Positions 42,262-53,270 of a stretch of DNA of 64,000 nt are shown here, piece after piece (position 1 is the stretch's first letter; each line of letters begins with the position of its first letter). Below the pieces are notes generated by a model that searched no databases, had not been told where the DNA came from, and saw nothing but the letters and a program-made list of their open reading frames with translations. The stretch lies in the NCBI GenBank assembly GCA_964017045.1, contig OZ024808.1, forward strand, positions 30,049,949 to 30,113,948, read 5' to 3'. The position numbers and the translations under genes were made by a program. The stretch is from Omphiscola glabra. Lineage: Eukaryota; Mollusca; Gastropoda; Lymnaeidae.

Positions 42262-43250
42262 TATATTATTATTATTATGGGTAGTTTTCTATAGCGTGGT
42301 ACCCCAGCCTAGGGCTGGGCTCACCACGCTGTACATGCAAATTAAAATGAACTTTAAAAATATAAATTAAAAACCAACCATTCCATAACAATTTACATGT
42401 GAAGCCATGGACGGCACTCAGCAGCATCGTTTAACTTTCAGAGGGGGAATCAATCAGGATAGTAAAGTTTAAAGAGGTGTGTCTTGAGTGCAGTTTTGAA
42501 GGCTGTGATGGTTGATATATTTCTGATGTGTAGTGGAAGAGAATTCCATTGTTTGGGGGCACAGTAAGAGAAAGATCTTTCACCGTATGTTTTTGTGCGA
42601 GTCTTAGGGACAGAAAGAATACGATCGTCTGCGGAGGAGCGAAGCTGTCGAAGGGGTAAATAGACAGAGAGAATTTCGGTTAGATATGAAGGGCAGGAAT
42701 TCGAGAAAAAGTGGTGGCACAGAACAGAGAGTTTATAATCAATCCGTGCTTGTACAAGGAGCCAATGAAGTGAATGAAGTAGTGGTGTGACGTGATCACG
42801 TTTTTTTGCCTTTAAAACTAGCCTAGCAGCTGAGTTTTGAACCTTTTGTAATCTTTCTAAGAAGTGTTTTGGTGAGCCTGACAGAAGAGAGTTGCAGTAG
42901 TCAAGACGAGAGAGAACAAGAGCACAGACTAAGGTTTTTGTTGCACTAACTGTGAGGTAGTGGCGGATGGAGCTGATCTGACGGATAGCAGTGTATGCAG
43001 AGCGACAAATGAGAGATATATGTTTATCTAGAGACATGTTGTTAGACAGAATATAACCAAGATTCCTAGTTGAGTATGTAAACTGTATGTCTGAGTTACC
43101 TACTTGAAATGAGGTGGGGAGAGCTGAGTTAGAGGATGATTTGTGATCATGAATAAGAAGTGCTTCCGTTTTGTCATCGTTAAGTTTCAACTTGCTGAGT
43201 GTCATCCATGACTTGACATCACCAATACACTCCTGCAAAGTCCGGACAGC
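42262..43250 (-). mobile_element. 5'-truncated CR1/Jockey-like LINE, intact thumb-to-end ORF
   Basis: The minus frame 43238-42450 (262 codons) starts just after where the YADD motif should lie: SWMTLSKLKLNDDKTEALLI. It continues with LSRLDYCNSLLSGSPKHFLE, VQNSAARLVLKAKKRDH and APKQWNSLPLHIRN, ending FKLYYPD. A 3' UTR follows with CAGCCTAGGGCTGGG (plus strand) and a (TAA)n-type tail at 42264-42278. There is no premature stop, so it is a young copy. Confidence 0.85.
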
Positions 43251-43599
43251 TGGATCTACAAGAATCTACATATAATATGTTTTGAACAGCATTTTTTATA
43301 GACAAAATTGCCAAGAGAATTCTTTCTATCTTGAGACATGTATGATCGTTAATATGTTTTTTATAAGTTTTAGTCATCATCGTCTTTTGCCGCCAATTCC
43401 TGAGCACGAACATACAATTTATGTAGTATGGCATACAAACATTTTAAACTAAAATTATTTTTCTTCCATGGCGCCCACATGTAATGCTTTTTTTCCCTCC
43501 TATTTGGGAAGACCATTGATGGCATCATGAGCACATGGCGCTCCGGGAAACTACCAGTGTTGTCGGAAGCTTGAACTGGTACTGTGTACAACACAATAA

Positions 43600-43745
43600 C
43601 TCGATGCATTTAAGTCGCCCCACCTTTCTAACAACATGTCTCTCGATAAACATATCTCTCACATTTGTCGTTCTGCATACACCGCTATCCGTCAGATCAG
43701 CTCCATCCGCCACTACCTCACAGTTAGCGCAACAAAAACACTACA
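43600..43745 (+). mobile_element. LINE fragment in opposite orientation to 42262-43250
   Basis: In one plus frame it reads NMSLDKHISHICRSAYTAIR and then ISSIRHYLTVSATKT. This is the same family segment as residues about 68-110 of the adjacent minus copy. It is internal only and lacks both ends. Confidence 0.75.
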
Positions 43746-44095
43746 CTGTTAATAATTCAATGTTATTTAACAGGTATAAAATGTAATAAAACTCTATATT
43801 GCTGTAAATGATAATTTCTTACTGTTAATTTTAAAAAAACAGTAAGTTAAAGTATTAATTTTTTTTTTACAATAAAAATATGTAAGAAGCCAAGCGTTTA
43901 AAAAGTTGAACAACATCACAATTACTTGCATCAATAAGTTTGTCGTAGTTAAGCACACTATTTTTACTTATTTGTTTTAATTAATTTTAAAATCGATAAA
44001 ATATTTACTAGAAAATAAATAACGTTTGCAGAGCTATGCAATTAATAGTTAGAAAAAACTTTATTTCGCCCCTTTCAAAATTCGAATTTTTACAT

Positions 44096-44195
44096 TAAAC
44101 CGGGGATTCTTCTCGATGGAGGTTGGCGTTACTTTTACTGATTTGAAATTGAAATTTTCGGCTAACGTTTCGCTTCCAGTAGAAGATTGAAACAG
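44096..44195 (+). other. Possible 5' noncoding exon of the 45-53 kb transcript
   Basis: It ends GAAACAG|gtaata, a fair donor, and lies 5' of an exon that has an acceptor. The left limit is a guess. No ATG-led frame of note is present. Confidence 0.25.
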
Positions 44196-44862
44196 GTAAT
44201 AGTATCATTGCTTGAAACATGTAATAGTATCATTGCATTAAATGTAATTTATTTTTAACTAAGTATTATTTCAATTAATTTAAAATTGAAATCGAGTTGA
44301 TCGGTAATAGTTCTATCGAGATTATGTTTTGAATATGAAGAAATGATGGCATGATGGACTATACTATGGCGACTATGGCCATGAGTAGTAAGAGTATGGG
44401 TGGCTGGTGGATGAATATCGGTAATTTAATAACATATTACTAATCTAAGAAGATTAGACCAAACTATAGTCTAATATGGTTAGTTGGTTAGGCTTATAGT
44501 TTTAATGGATTAGACTTAGACAGAATGCCACATGGCGAAACATTTAATTTGTAAATATAATAATAACAATTGTTATAAAAGTAAAGGAGGCCTAAGCCAA
44601 TTATTATATTATTATAAAAATAGGTAGACCTATGCCAAATCATTCACAGGCTTTAAGATTGAATATGTTAAAGTTAGGACATAGAATATTTAACAACTCT
44701 TTTTTAAACTTTAAAAATATCGTCAGACTTAGAGCCTGTTTTAAAAAACTAGTTTACTTTATACAATAGTAATTTAAAAGTAGAAATGCCCTAGTTTTGT
44801 TAGGTCTATGCCTAGCCCATATGACATGTTTTAAAACAATTTTCATTTATTTTCAAACTTAG

Positions 44863-45039
44863 GTAAAGAGGAGAGACACTGTCACTGACCGGCCGGAGGC
44901 AAAAACGTTAACCCTTCCAGCAAAAATACAAGTCTCAACAAAGTGTTTTCTGTATTACATCACACAGTGGGAATCTTTTAGGTCTTATTGAGCTTCTAAT
45001 CTTGGAAAATTCAATTCAACAATGAATGAACATCTACGT
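44863..45039 (+). CDS. Candidate exon with start codon of a small spliced gene
   Basis: The acceptor caaacttag precedes 44863 and the donor CGT|gtaagc follows 45039. The ATG at 45022 gives MNEHLR in phase 0, which continues in phase into the exon at 46180. The exon before the ATG would be 5' UTR. The protein family is not recognised. Confidence 0.4.
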
Positions 45040-45795
45040 GTAAGCATTAGAATATTTTAAATAAAACACTAACACTAGACACTAGTTAACAATATTTTTT
45101 TGTCGCAATAATGAAAGAGGCATTTACAATTTTAGTTAGGCTTAACACAGACTTTACAACTACAACTGATATTGACTGTGCAAGTTTATATGTTCTTTAT
45201 AAAAATTAAACTTTACTAAGTTTTTATTTTGGTTAGAGTTAAAGAGCAAGTTGACCGTTAGTATAGTGGGTCTAATGTTTATATCTACAAAAAATTTGGC
45301 CAGTATTAATTCATGTAGGAGAATAATACAAGCCTATTAGTAATTGGGCATTGGATTTTCTAAATCTATTTTTCTTTTAAAAATCTAAACTCATTCAGGA
45401 CTCATCTAACATTCATATTGAAAAAATACTAATTATTTAGGCTTGTTTTTACCATTTATGAAATGATTCACTATTCAAATTTCAGTTTCTGTTAGTTCTG
45501 TTGACTAATCCATAATATATGGAGATTTTTGATGGCACATAGGATATTATGATGAGATTTAAACTTGCTTCAAGACCTATGAAGGTAAAACTTTTAATTT
45601 GAGTTTGTTTTATTTAAATGGTAAGGTTATTTGATTTGATAAATAAAAATATAATAAATTTAAAAAAAAATATTTTTGTGTTTAGTCTGGTTGAAGTAGT
45701 CTTTACATTTAAATTCCACAATTGAGGATTTTTTTGTATTACATATCAAGAAAATACTGTTTTAGCTCCGCTTGGAATTAATGAAGTGTGTATGT

Positions 45796-46404
45796 ATACA
45801 TATATATTGTTTTGTATCGCATATACCGGTACACTGTACTTAAGCAATGGAGAAATACTGGTTATTTCGGTAACTCTTGTTGTTAGGGTGATACAGTAAT
45901 TATGTTACTTTCATGCAAATGACTAATGTTTGTGACGTACATATCATATATTAGATATAAAAGTGAGCAAATTAAATTTTTAAGTACTATGGTATAGTCA
46001 AAGCATCCCATCTTATAGCATTGTGAATGCATCTGCATGCTTTTAATTTATACCTTCAGTTTGTATTATTTGTATAGAATCATTTGTCCGATATATTTAC
46101 AAGATTTGAATCAAATCTATCACTAAAAATCTAAAAACATTGTTATTTTCATCCTGATTTCATCTGTACAATTCAACAGCAGTCCAGTTTAATAGACAGC
46201 TTGTTAAATACCCTTGAGTCTCATGGGACACCCTACCACCTAGTATCAAGAAATGAAGAGATATCTCCATCTTTTCAAAAATTTCTCAAGATTCTTTATA
46301 ATGCAACAGTGGACTTTTTAATGGGGTAAGTCCCAGTATATAGTACAACATGGAAATAACAGACTTTAAATAGCACTGATGCTAACATTTGCAACACTTC
46401 ACGC
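45796..46404 (+). repeat. Tandem segmental duplication, copy A
   Basis: About 600 bp starting TTGTTTTGTATCGCATATAC is repeated as copy B at 46522-46762 plus 49017-49392, with roughly 85-90 percent identity by eye. Copy A retains the uninterrupted sequence at the place where copy B holds a piggyBac element. Confidence 0.85.
46180..46325 (+). CDS. Candidate coding exon, copy A (unknown family)
   Basis: The acceptor is attcaacag and the donor is GG|gtaagt. The frame is open for 48 codons (SSLIDSLLNTLESHG, then YHLVSRNEEISPSFQKFLKI) and exits in phase 2. A second copy of this exon lies at 49163-49300 with mostly conservative changes (SLIDSMVNALESHG). Joined with 45022-45039 and one of the downstream exons it would give about 71 residues. 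Confidence 0.45.
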
Positions 46405-46505
46405 AAATGCAACCACATTCTGATCTACCCACATTCCCACATCAAATGCAACCACATCCCCACGTCAAATGCAACCACATCCTGATCTTCCCACATCCTT
46501 ACGTC
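46405..46505. repeat. Short degenerate tandem repeat
   Basis: Three to four units built around CAAATGCAACCACAT separate the two duplicated copies. A short TA run follows at 46508-46523. Confidence 0.7.
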
Positions 46506-46762
46506 AAATATATATATATATATTGTTTTGTATCACATATACCGGTACACTGTACTTAAGCAATGGAGAATTACTGGTTATTCCAGTAACTCATGTTGTC
46601 AGGGGGATGCAATAATTATGTTACTTTCATGCAGATGACAGTAATGTTTATAATGTACATATCATACATTAGATATAAAAGTGAGCAAATTAAATTTTTT
46701 AGTATAGTCAAAGAATCCCATCTTATAGGATTGTTAATGCATCTGCATGCTTTTAAATTTAA

Positions 46763-49016
46763 CTCATTCCCGACGGCTGCGACTAAATGCGTCCTTTGCG
46801 GGTTTCGGCGGATGCGTCCAAATGCGTCTGGCCACACCCCCCTACTTTTCTTTTCTCCCTAGTTATAAAATCACGCATCCCCGAGATTACTAGTGATAAC
46901 CTCGCGGTAGCGAGATTCCACGAGCATTCAATAAAAAAAACCGGAAGTTTTTATCTCGTTTCATTCATTTTCAAAGCTTGTCTCAAGCTAGTCGGATCAC
47001 AGTGAAATTTTTTGTGACATTTTTTTGTGAAATTTTGAAAATGGCCTTCCAATTTCTACAATCCCTTATCGATGGAAATGAACAATTGCTAGACGAGGGT
47101 TCTGATATTGAAGTTAATGAACTGTTTTCAGAATCTAGTGATTCTGATGACGATTCTGTAAATGATAGTGTTACTTCTAACACGAACACTACTGGCGCGG
47201 AATGGTCCGATGGACTGTCCAATGTAACAGAAAATATGGGCGTATTTTCTGAATATGTAGGAAGTCTACTGGATATGCCAATTGGCAGCCTACCTATAAA
47301 CTTTTTCAAGCTGTATCTGACGGACAAATGTATTGATGAGTTTGTTTTACAAACTAATTTGTATGCCAAGCAACAATTGGCCAAGCAGTCGGGCCCTAGG
47401 CCTAGGGCATCTACCATAACATGGACACCAGTAAATGCAGATGACATCTACAAATATATATATATCAATATCATGTTTGGCCTTCACCAAGTGCCAGATG
47501 TAAGACTGTACTGGTCTTCTGACAATATGTGGAGGGTCCCTGCAGTGGCTGACGTCATGAGCAGAGATCGTTTCCAGTTGATTCATCGGTTTTTCCATGT
47601 CAACGACAGCTCTCTTCAACCCGCCAAGGACAGCCCAAACTATGATCCCCTATACAAGGTGAGGCCCTTTCTGGACCACATAAGGCACCAATGCTCATCA
47701 CAGTACAAGCCTCAGAGACAACTAAGTGTTGATGAAGCCATGGTCGGTTTTAGGGGAAGACTTGGGTTCAAGCAATATATGAAAGATAAGCCGACTCCCT
47801 GGGGCTTGAAGATTTGGTGTTGTGCCGAAGCCAAGACCGGTTACATTTTAAACTTTAAAGTGTACACTGGTAAAAGTGAGGTGAGCTCTACCAATGGTTT
47901 GGGCTATGATGTCGTCATGGCTATGGCCGAGCCCTATTTGGATAAAAGGCATGAGATTTTTTTTGACAATTTTTTTTCTTCGCCCAAGCTGGCAGAAGAC
48001 CTACTTGCCCGTGACACCTATTGCTGTGCCACAATTAGGCCCAACCGCAAAGGCTGGCCTCTTAAAAAATCTAAACAAAGAAAAGGTGACTGCACAATGC
48101 AGCAAAAGGGACTACTTGTTGCCTGCCAATGGACAGACAAGCGCCAAGTAAATATGATATCAACAAATTCAAATCCACTGATGACAACCGTTGAGAGAAG
48201 ATCCAAAGACGGGATAATTGAAGTGGAAATCCCCTGCAGTGTAGACTCATACAATTCATATATGTTTGGTGTGGATTTAGGAGATCAGCACCGTTCGTAT
48301 TATCCTGTAGGACGACCTAGCCATAAATGGTGGAGGTACCTCTTCTGGTATTTAATCCAGGTATCCATTGTTAATGGTTATCTACTGATGAAAAGGGTGA
48401 ACCCTGATTCCCCTTTTAGCAAGTGCCACCTCAAGTTTCGTTCAAAGTTGGCTCAACAGCTACTGAATTTAAAAACAAGAGTCACCCCATCAAGCTCTTC
48501 TTGCCTGAACAGGCCAAGTATTGCTGGCATTGCAAGACCTTTCAGCCCCAAGCATAGGCTCTCTACAATGCCAGGGAGAAAGCGCAGATGCTACCAGTGT
48601 GCCATGGTAGGAGCAAAAATGCCCAGCGGCAGAACAAAGGAAACCACCAAAGGCTGTTATTTATGTCAAGTGCATTTGCATGCTGGACAATGCTACAGCA
48701 CTTACCATGAGAGCATAAAATAAACTTTAAGTGGTGTTAAAGTTGAATTAAATGTAGGAAAAAAGCGGTCAAAATATCATTTGTTACATTTTTATTAATT
48801 TTGTGTCGTCGTTTGGTCTTGTTGTACCAGTAATGTTATATATTTCTGAAATCTTATCCATTTCTGAATGCAATAATATTTTTTTGGTTTAAATTGGTTA
48901 ATATTTAGGTACCAAAAACAATTTTATAAAATATATATATGGTAAAAAATCAGAGTAGCTTCCCTTTTCCAGGAAAATGAATATAAACAGGAAGTGAGTG
49001 CTCAGGGGGGAATGAG
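46763..49016 (+). mobile_element. Complete piggyBac element, 2254 bp
   Basis: TTAA at 46759-46762 and 49017-49020 is the target duplication. The ends are perfect inverted repeats over nine bases (CTCATTCCC and GGGAATGAG). A full transposase ORF lies inside on the plus strand with about 270 bp on each side. The homologous sequence in copy A lacks the insert. Confidence 0.93.
47041..48723 (+). CDS. piggyBac transposase (DDE_Tnp_1_7 family)
   Basis: This is a 560-residue DDD transposase that cuts and pastes piggyBac elements at TTAA. I chose the Met at 47041; an upstream in-frame Met at 46978 would add 21 residues of poor character. An acidic N-terminus (SESSDSDDDS) precedes the core. Likely catalytic aspartates are D231 in LSVDEAMVGFRGR, D309 in HEIFFDNFFSSPK and D412 in MFGVDLGDQHR, all at family positions. 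The C-terminus has a cysteine-rich zinc-binding module (RRCYQC, CYLC, HLHAGQC) as in piggyBac proteins. There is no intron, stop or frameshift, so it may still be active. Confidence 0.95.
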   Translation: MAFQFLQSLIDGNEQLLDEGSDIEVNELFSESSDSDDDSVNDSVTSNTNTTGAEWSDGLSNVTENMGVFSEYVGSLLDMPIGSLPINFFKLYLTDKCIDEFVLQTNLYAKQQLAKQSGPRPRASTITWTPVNADDIYKYIYINIMFGLHQVPDVRLYWSSDNMWRVPAVADVMSRDRFQLIHRFFHVNDSSLQPAKDSPNYDPLYKVRPFLDHIRHQCSSQYKPQRQLSVDEAMVGFRGRLGFKQYMKDKPTPWGLKIWCCAEAKTGYILNFKVYTGKSEVSSTNGLGYDVVMAMAEPYLDKRHEIFFDNFFSSPKLAEDLLARDTYCCATIRPNRKGWPLKKSKQRKGDCTMQQKGLLVACQWTDKRQVNMISTNSNPLMTTVERRSKDGIIEVEIPCSVDSYNSYMFGVDLGDQHRSYYPVGRPSHKWWRYLFWYLIQVSIVNGYLLMKRVNPDSPFSKCHLKFRSKLAQQLLNLKTRVTPSSSSCLNRPSIAGIARPFSPKHRLSTMPGRKRRCYQCAMVGAKMPSGRTKETTKGCYLCQVHLHAGQCYSTYHESIK

Positions 49017-49692
49017 TTAATTTATACTTTCATTTTGTATTACTTTTATAGACTCATTTGTCCCATATCAGTACAAGATTTGAATTTTGAATCAAAACTA
49101 TCACTAAAAATCTAAATACATTCTGTTATTTTCATCATGATTTCATCTGTACAATTCAACAGCAGACTAGTTTAATAGACAGCATGGTGAATGCCCTTGA
49201 GTCTCATGGGACACTCTACCACCTGGTATCAAGAAATGAAGAGATATCTCCACTTTGTGGACAAGAATTAATGAAGATTGTTTATAATGCAACGTAGGTT
49301 TTTTAATGGGGTAAGTCCTAGTATACAGTACAACATGGAAATAACAGACTTTAAATAGCACTGATCCTAACATTTGCAACACTTAACGCAATACTTTTAA
49401 ACCTGCAATAGAAACAAATGTTACTCCAGTTTCAACAGCATGTGTTTTAAATATGTTAAATTGCGAATTTTAGATGTATATATCATTCTTATTTGTAAAT
49501 TTAACTTTGGAAAAGATTGTGTCCATTCTTAGGGCCACTGATCTATATTTTCATTAAAATTGACATTTAGCCTCTGATTGTTTCATAGCCTTTTAATATG
49601 TCATATTTTATTAACTGGTACCTGATATAGACAAATTTTAGGGTTGCTTTACTTAGGTTATTTTACATGTCAATTTTTAAAAAAAATTTCAG

Positions 49693-49771
49693 TTCCTATT
49701 CTGATGACAAAGTGAAATGGATTATATATCAAGATTGTTTATAATGCTTTAGTGGAGTCTTATTCTAAATG
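49693..49771 (+). CDS. Candidate alternative end exon C
   Basis: The acceptor is aatttcag and the donor is ATG|gtaagt. Entered in phase 2 from 46325 it reads SYSDDKVKWIIYQDCL and TAA. It is one of three homologous exons lying in tandem. Confidence 0.35.
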
Positions 49772-50524
49772 GTAAGTCCCATGAAATTTTTTTTGAAAAT
49801 AACTTATCTTGGGCATTTTACAGACTCATTATTTATTCTTACTAAAATCTTACTCTAATATAGGGGAATTTCTTTAACTTTCAGGTCACCTTTTATTTTA
49901 ACTTCAGTATTTCTCCATAGCATTTTGCCTTGTTCCCCTACCCCCCTCTCTCAAAACCAACCTTTTTCAAACTAAGAATAAAAAAACTCCTTTTTAGAAC
50001 ACAAATCAAATGCTTTCTTATATAAAATGAGTACTGGTAGTGGAAGAACGTTTAGACATCTTTTATGTGACATCAACCTTTTATGGTGATAAGGCTGGGC
50101 ATGGACCAAAGAATTTAGGTAAAAGTACATAGTCTTACTTGATGTATGCAGTGAAGCCTGGATATCATGGACCTTTTAAATAGCACTTATCCTGGCATAT
50201 GCAATAACTCACAAATGTAATTATAGTTTCACCTACAAAAAGCACAATTTTTACGTGAGTTTTAACAGTATGTGTCATTAATTGGTTTTAATAAGTTTTA
50301 TTGTAATTTGTGTAGATGTAGATATCATTCTATTTGCTAATTTTTAGCTCTTGGAAAGATTTTGTCTACCGGGTATATGTTGTTAAAATTGACATGATTT
50401 AGGCTGCTTAGATTGTTTTATGTCTTATTATGTGCCATATTTTATGAACTGGTACCTGATAATGATGTATAGTATTCTAGAGTTGCTTTACTTAGATTGT
50501 TTCAATGTCATTTTTTTTTTTCAG

Positions 50525-50603
50525 TTCCTGTCCTGATGACAAAGTGAAATGGATTATTCATCAAGATTGTTTATAATGCAATTGTGGAATATTATTCTAA
50601 AGG
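50525..50603 (+). CDS. Candidate alternative end exon D
   Basis: A strong acceptor (T10 then cag) and donor (AGG|gtaagt) enclose 79 nt. In phase 2 it reads SCPDDKVKWIIHQDCL and TAA. It is the same length as exon C. Confidence 0.35.
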
Positions 50604-51390
50604 GTAAGTCCCATGGATTATTTTTGAAAGGTGGCTTATCTTGAGGCTATTACCTATGTGCTTCCCTACATGTGATGGCAATTAGAATATTTGAGAGGGG
50701 GGTTGTGACATTCTTGCTGTAATGGAGAGGAATTTATTAAAATCTTTTGGATCACCTTCTAACTATGGTATTTCTCCATAGTGATTTTACCTGTACCCTA
50801 TGCTACATACTACAGTATTTGTTTTCTAGGGATGTTTTTAACCCTTTTTGGTTCATTGATTTTTTAAATTCAATATTTCCTTATATAATATGGGTATTGC
50901 TAGCAAGATAATTCACCTTTCAGGTGACATAGACTTTGAACGTTACCGGGTGGGGCTTCGACCACAAGTTTGGGAAACACTGCAGTATACATTATGTATA
51001 GAATCCAACCTGGATATGACAAACCTTGACCAGTTTTTTTGCCCATGACTTATGCTCTAACTGACCGAGACATGGAAATATTTTACAACTCTTTGCTTAA
51101 CCTATGAATAACACCAACTTTGCTTTGTTCCCTGTGTAATATTATATTTACAGGTTCATTGTAATAATTTTGTAGAGGTCGATATCATAGCTCTTTGCAA
51201 AACTTTAGTTAGCTGGTATTGATCAGATTTTAAGATTAGAAGAGCTGCTATACTTGTGTTTTAGAAATTCATTCATACTCTATTTTTGTGAATTGATACT
51301 AGTATTGTATATAGCCTATTTTAAGTTTGTCTTTACTTATTTAGTTTTAATTTTCAACTTTAATATTTATAATGATTTTTTAATTTTCAG

Positions 51391-51471
51391 TTCCTCTTGT
51401 GATGACAAAGACTAATCAATTGATATGGATCTTCCAAAGTAGTGCTGGAGTGTTTTGCCATTTTAACAAAG
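51391..51471 (+). CDS. Candidate alternative end exon E
   Basis: The acceptor is attttcag and the donor is AAG|gttagt. In phase 2 it reads SSCDDKD and TAA. A second frame is open throughout (LVMTKTNQLIWIFQSSAGVF), so the reading used, if any, is uncertain. Confidence 0.3.
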
Positions 51472-51517
51472 GTTAGTCCAAGAACTTTTTTACTTTTGCT
51501 GTTGAAAAACTGGTTAA

Positions 51518-52013
51518 CCCATTCATCAATCCCATAGCGGTTAAATCCGGCCAGTACTGATTCAATCCCACTGCAACCAAATCCAGCCACTCAACCCTTT
51601 GTTTACACGTTTCTAAATAGAAGGGAGAAGTCTCACTATTTAACCGGAAACCTCGCTAGAAACGAGACCAAAGGAGATAACTCTTTTTTAAATATTTTTA
51701 TTTATTGTCCGAGGAGTGTTGATTATTTTAAAAGCAGATTTTTTATTTTAGTGTTATGATCATTTGTATTCAAATACATCGTTGAAAGTTGACTTTTATA
51801 TGAACTTACACAAGAGAAGCACTAGGAAATAATGTTACACAACACATATAGCAACTATTTTTGAATGTAAATCAATTCATATACCGGGTAATTATGCTGT
51901 TAAATAGATTTGTTTTAAAAAAATGTTCAAAACCTTTCTACGGTAAGGGTGGAGTTGCTCCCCTTTGGTTGGGGGATAATGATAAAATTTCTGATCGCCA
52001 TGGATTGAGTGGG
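51518..52013. mobile_element. TTAA-type MITE, copy 1
   Basis: It starts after TTAA (51514-51517) with CCCATTCATCAATCCC and ends TGGATTGAGTGGG. It is homologous to 52410-52901 throughout (AAATCCxGCCA, CTTTGTTTACACGTT, GTGGAGTTGCTCCCCTTTGG). The right TTAA is degraded to TAAA. Confidence 0.8.
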
Positions 52014-52354
52014 TAAAGGTCACCTTGTAACTCCCATTTATCATGTTAGCCCGAGTTTGTAAAATAGGTTTTATTTACTTAAAAAAAAATTAGAGTTATA
52101 AAATGTTTAATTGTGGGATATTCTCTTGGCTAATTCTGTAGTGCAGTGGTTCCCAAACATTTTGTCTCCCAGGGTCATTTCTATTATCACTTTCTAAGGG
52201 GTACCGTACTCAATGTTTTATGAGTTATTGATGTTTAGTAATGTTATGGGGTAGGGATTGACAGCAACCCCTGCAAAATGCATGCAGAGCCTGCAAGCCT
52301 TAGGAGGTTACTACTCTACTGCAGTTTTAATGTATAGCTTATTTATTTAAAGGT

Positions 52355-52965
52355 AAATGAAAGTAAATGTGTTAGTTGAGCAGCATTGTTGTCTATTAAA
52401 TTGTGTTAACCCATTCAATCCCGTGGCGACCAAATCCGGCCAGTACCGATTCAATCCCATTACGGCCAAATCCGGCCACTCAATCCTTTGTTTACACGTT
52501 GCTAAAAAGGAAGTGGAAATCTCACTATTTAAACGTAAATCTCGCTAGAAAAGAGACCAAGGGAGATTACTATCTTTTTAAAAATATTTTTTTTTAATGG
52601 GTGAGGAGTATTCATTATTTTAAAAGCAGTTTTTTTATTTTAGTTTTATGATCATTTGTATTCAAATACTTCGTTGAAAATTGACTTTTAGGAATTTACA
52701 CAAGAAAAGCATTAGGAAATAATGTTACATAACACATATAGCAACCATTAATGGATGCAAATCAATTTATTTCATATGATTATACTGTTCAATAGATTTG
52801 TTTTGAATTTATTTCAAAACCTACCCACGTTAAGGGTGGAGTTGCTCCCCTTTGGTTGGGGTCTCCAATTAAAAATTTCTGAGCGCCCTGGATTGAATGG
52901 GTTAAATATAAACAATAGTAAATGTGTTAGTTGAGCAGCATTGTTGTCTATTAAATTGTGTTAAA
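52355..52965. repeat. 50-bp direct repeat flanking MITE copy 2
   Basis: GTAAATGTGTTAGTTGAGCA and the following 30 bases occur at 52370-52406 and again at 52918-52963, far longer than a TTAA target duplication. Confidence 0.85.
52410..52901. mobile_element. TTAA-type MITE, copy 2 (492 bp)
   Basis: TTAA at 52406-52409 and 52902-52905 flanks inverted ends CCCATTCAATCC and GGATTGAATGGG. No coding capacity beyond accidental frames. The ends resemble but differ from those of the full piggyBac (CTCATTCCC). Confidence 0.85.
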
Positions 52966-52993
52966 ATCTGTTTTTGTTTCATTCTCTCTTTAG

Positions 52994-53270
52994 TGAACGG
53001 TACATTTTCTAAGCATGGTGATGCCACTTTTTGAAAGACCAGTTAAGATGGCAGTATTGTACAGACACGTTGAGATGGCATTATTGTACAGAAACTTTGA
53101 GATTGCGGTGGCCTTTATTGGACAATCAAGTTGAGAAGGCAGTATTGGAGAGACTAATTCACCAGACAAGCTGCAAGTCGGGGAGTCATGTCACTGACGA
53201 AGACTTAGGCTGAATTTAATTTTTCAATCCGAAAATGGGAATAAATTTTGTAACTTGCTTGAGAACATTT
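52994..53270 (+). other. Candidate last exon with poly(A) signal
   Basis: The acceptor ctctctttag precedes 52994. AATAAA is at 53240-53245, followed by T-rich DNA. The exon holds degenerate 28-bp repeats (GATGGCAGTATTGTACAGA type). It would be the 3' UTR of the small gene, or the end of a long noncoding RNA. Confidence 0.4.

Larger units (their letters stand above)
46522..49392 (+). repeat. Tandem segmental duplication, copy B (split by piggyBac)
   Basis: The two halves are 46522-46762 and 49017-49392. In the second half the exon homologue reads SLIDSMVNALESHG and HLVSRNEEISPLCGQEL and then meets a TAG, so this copy would end earlier than copy A. Confidence 0.85.
49400..51480 (+). repeat. 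Three diverged tandem units of about 0.8 kb, each with an exon
   Basis: Shared landmarks recur in order in the first two units: CATGTGTTT/TATGTGTCATT, GATGTA(T/G)ATATCATTCT, TTATGAACTGGTACCTGATA, the exon, TTGAAAxxxxCTTATCTTG, and GTATTTCTCCATAG. The third unit (from about 51130) has the first part and the exon. Identity outside the exons is much lower than within them. Confidence 0.65.

Noticed and set aside
46978..47040. N-terminal extension of the piggyBac transposase
   Set aside because: The extra 21 residues lack the acidic family start, and the Met at 47041 begins a typical N-terminus.
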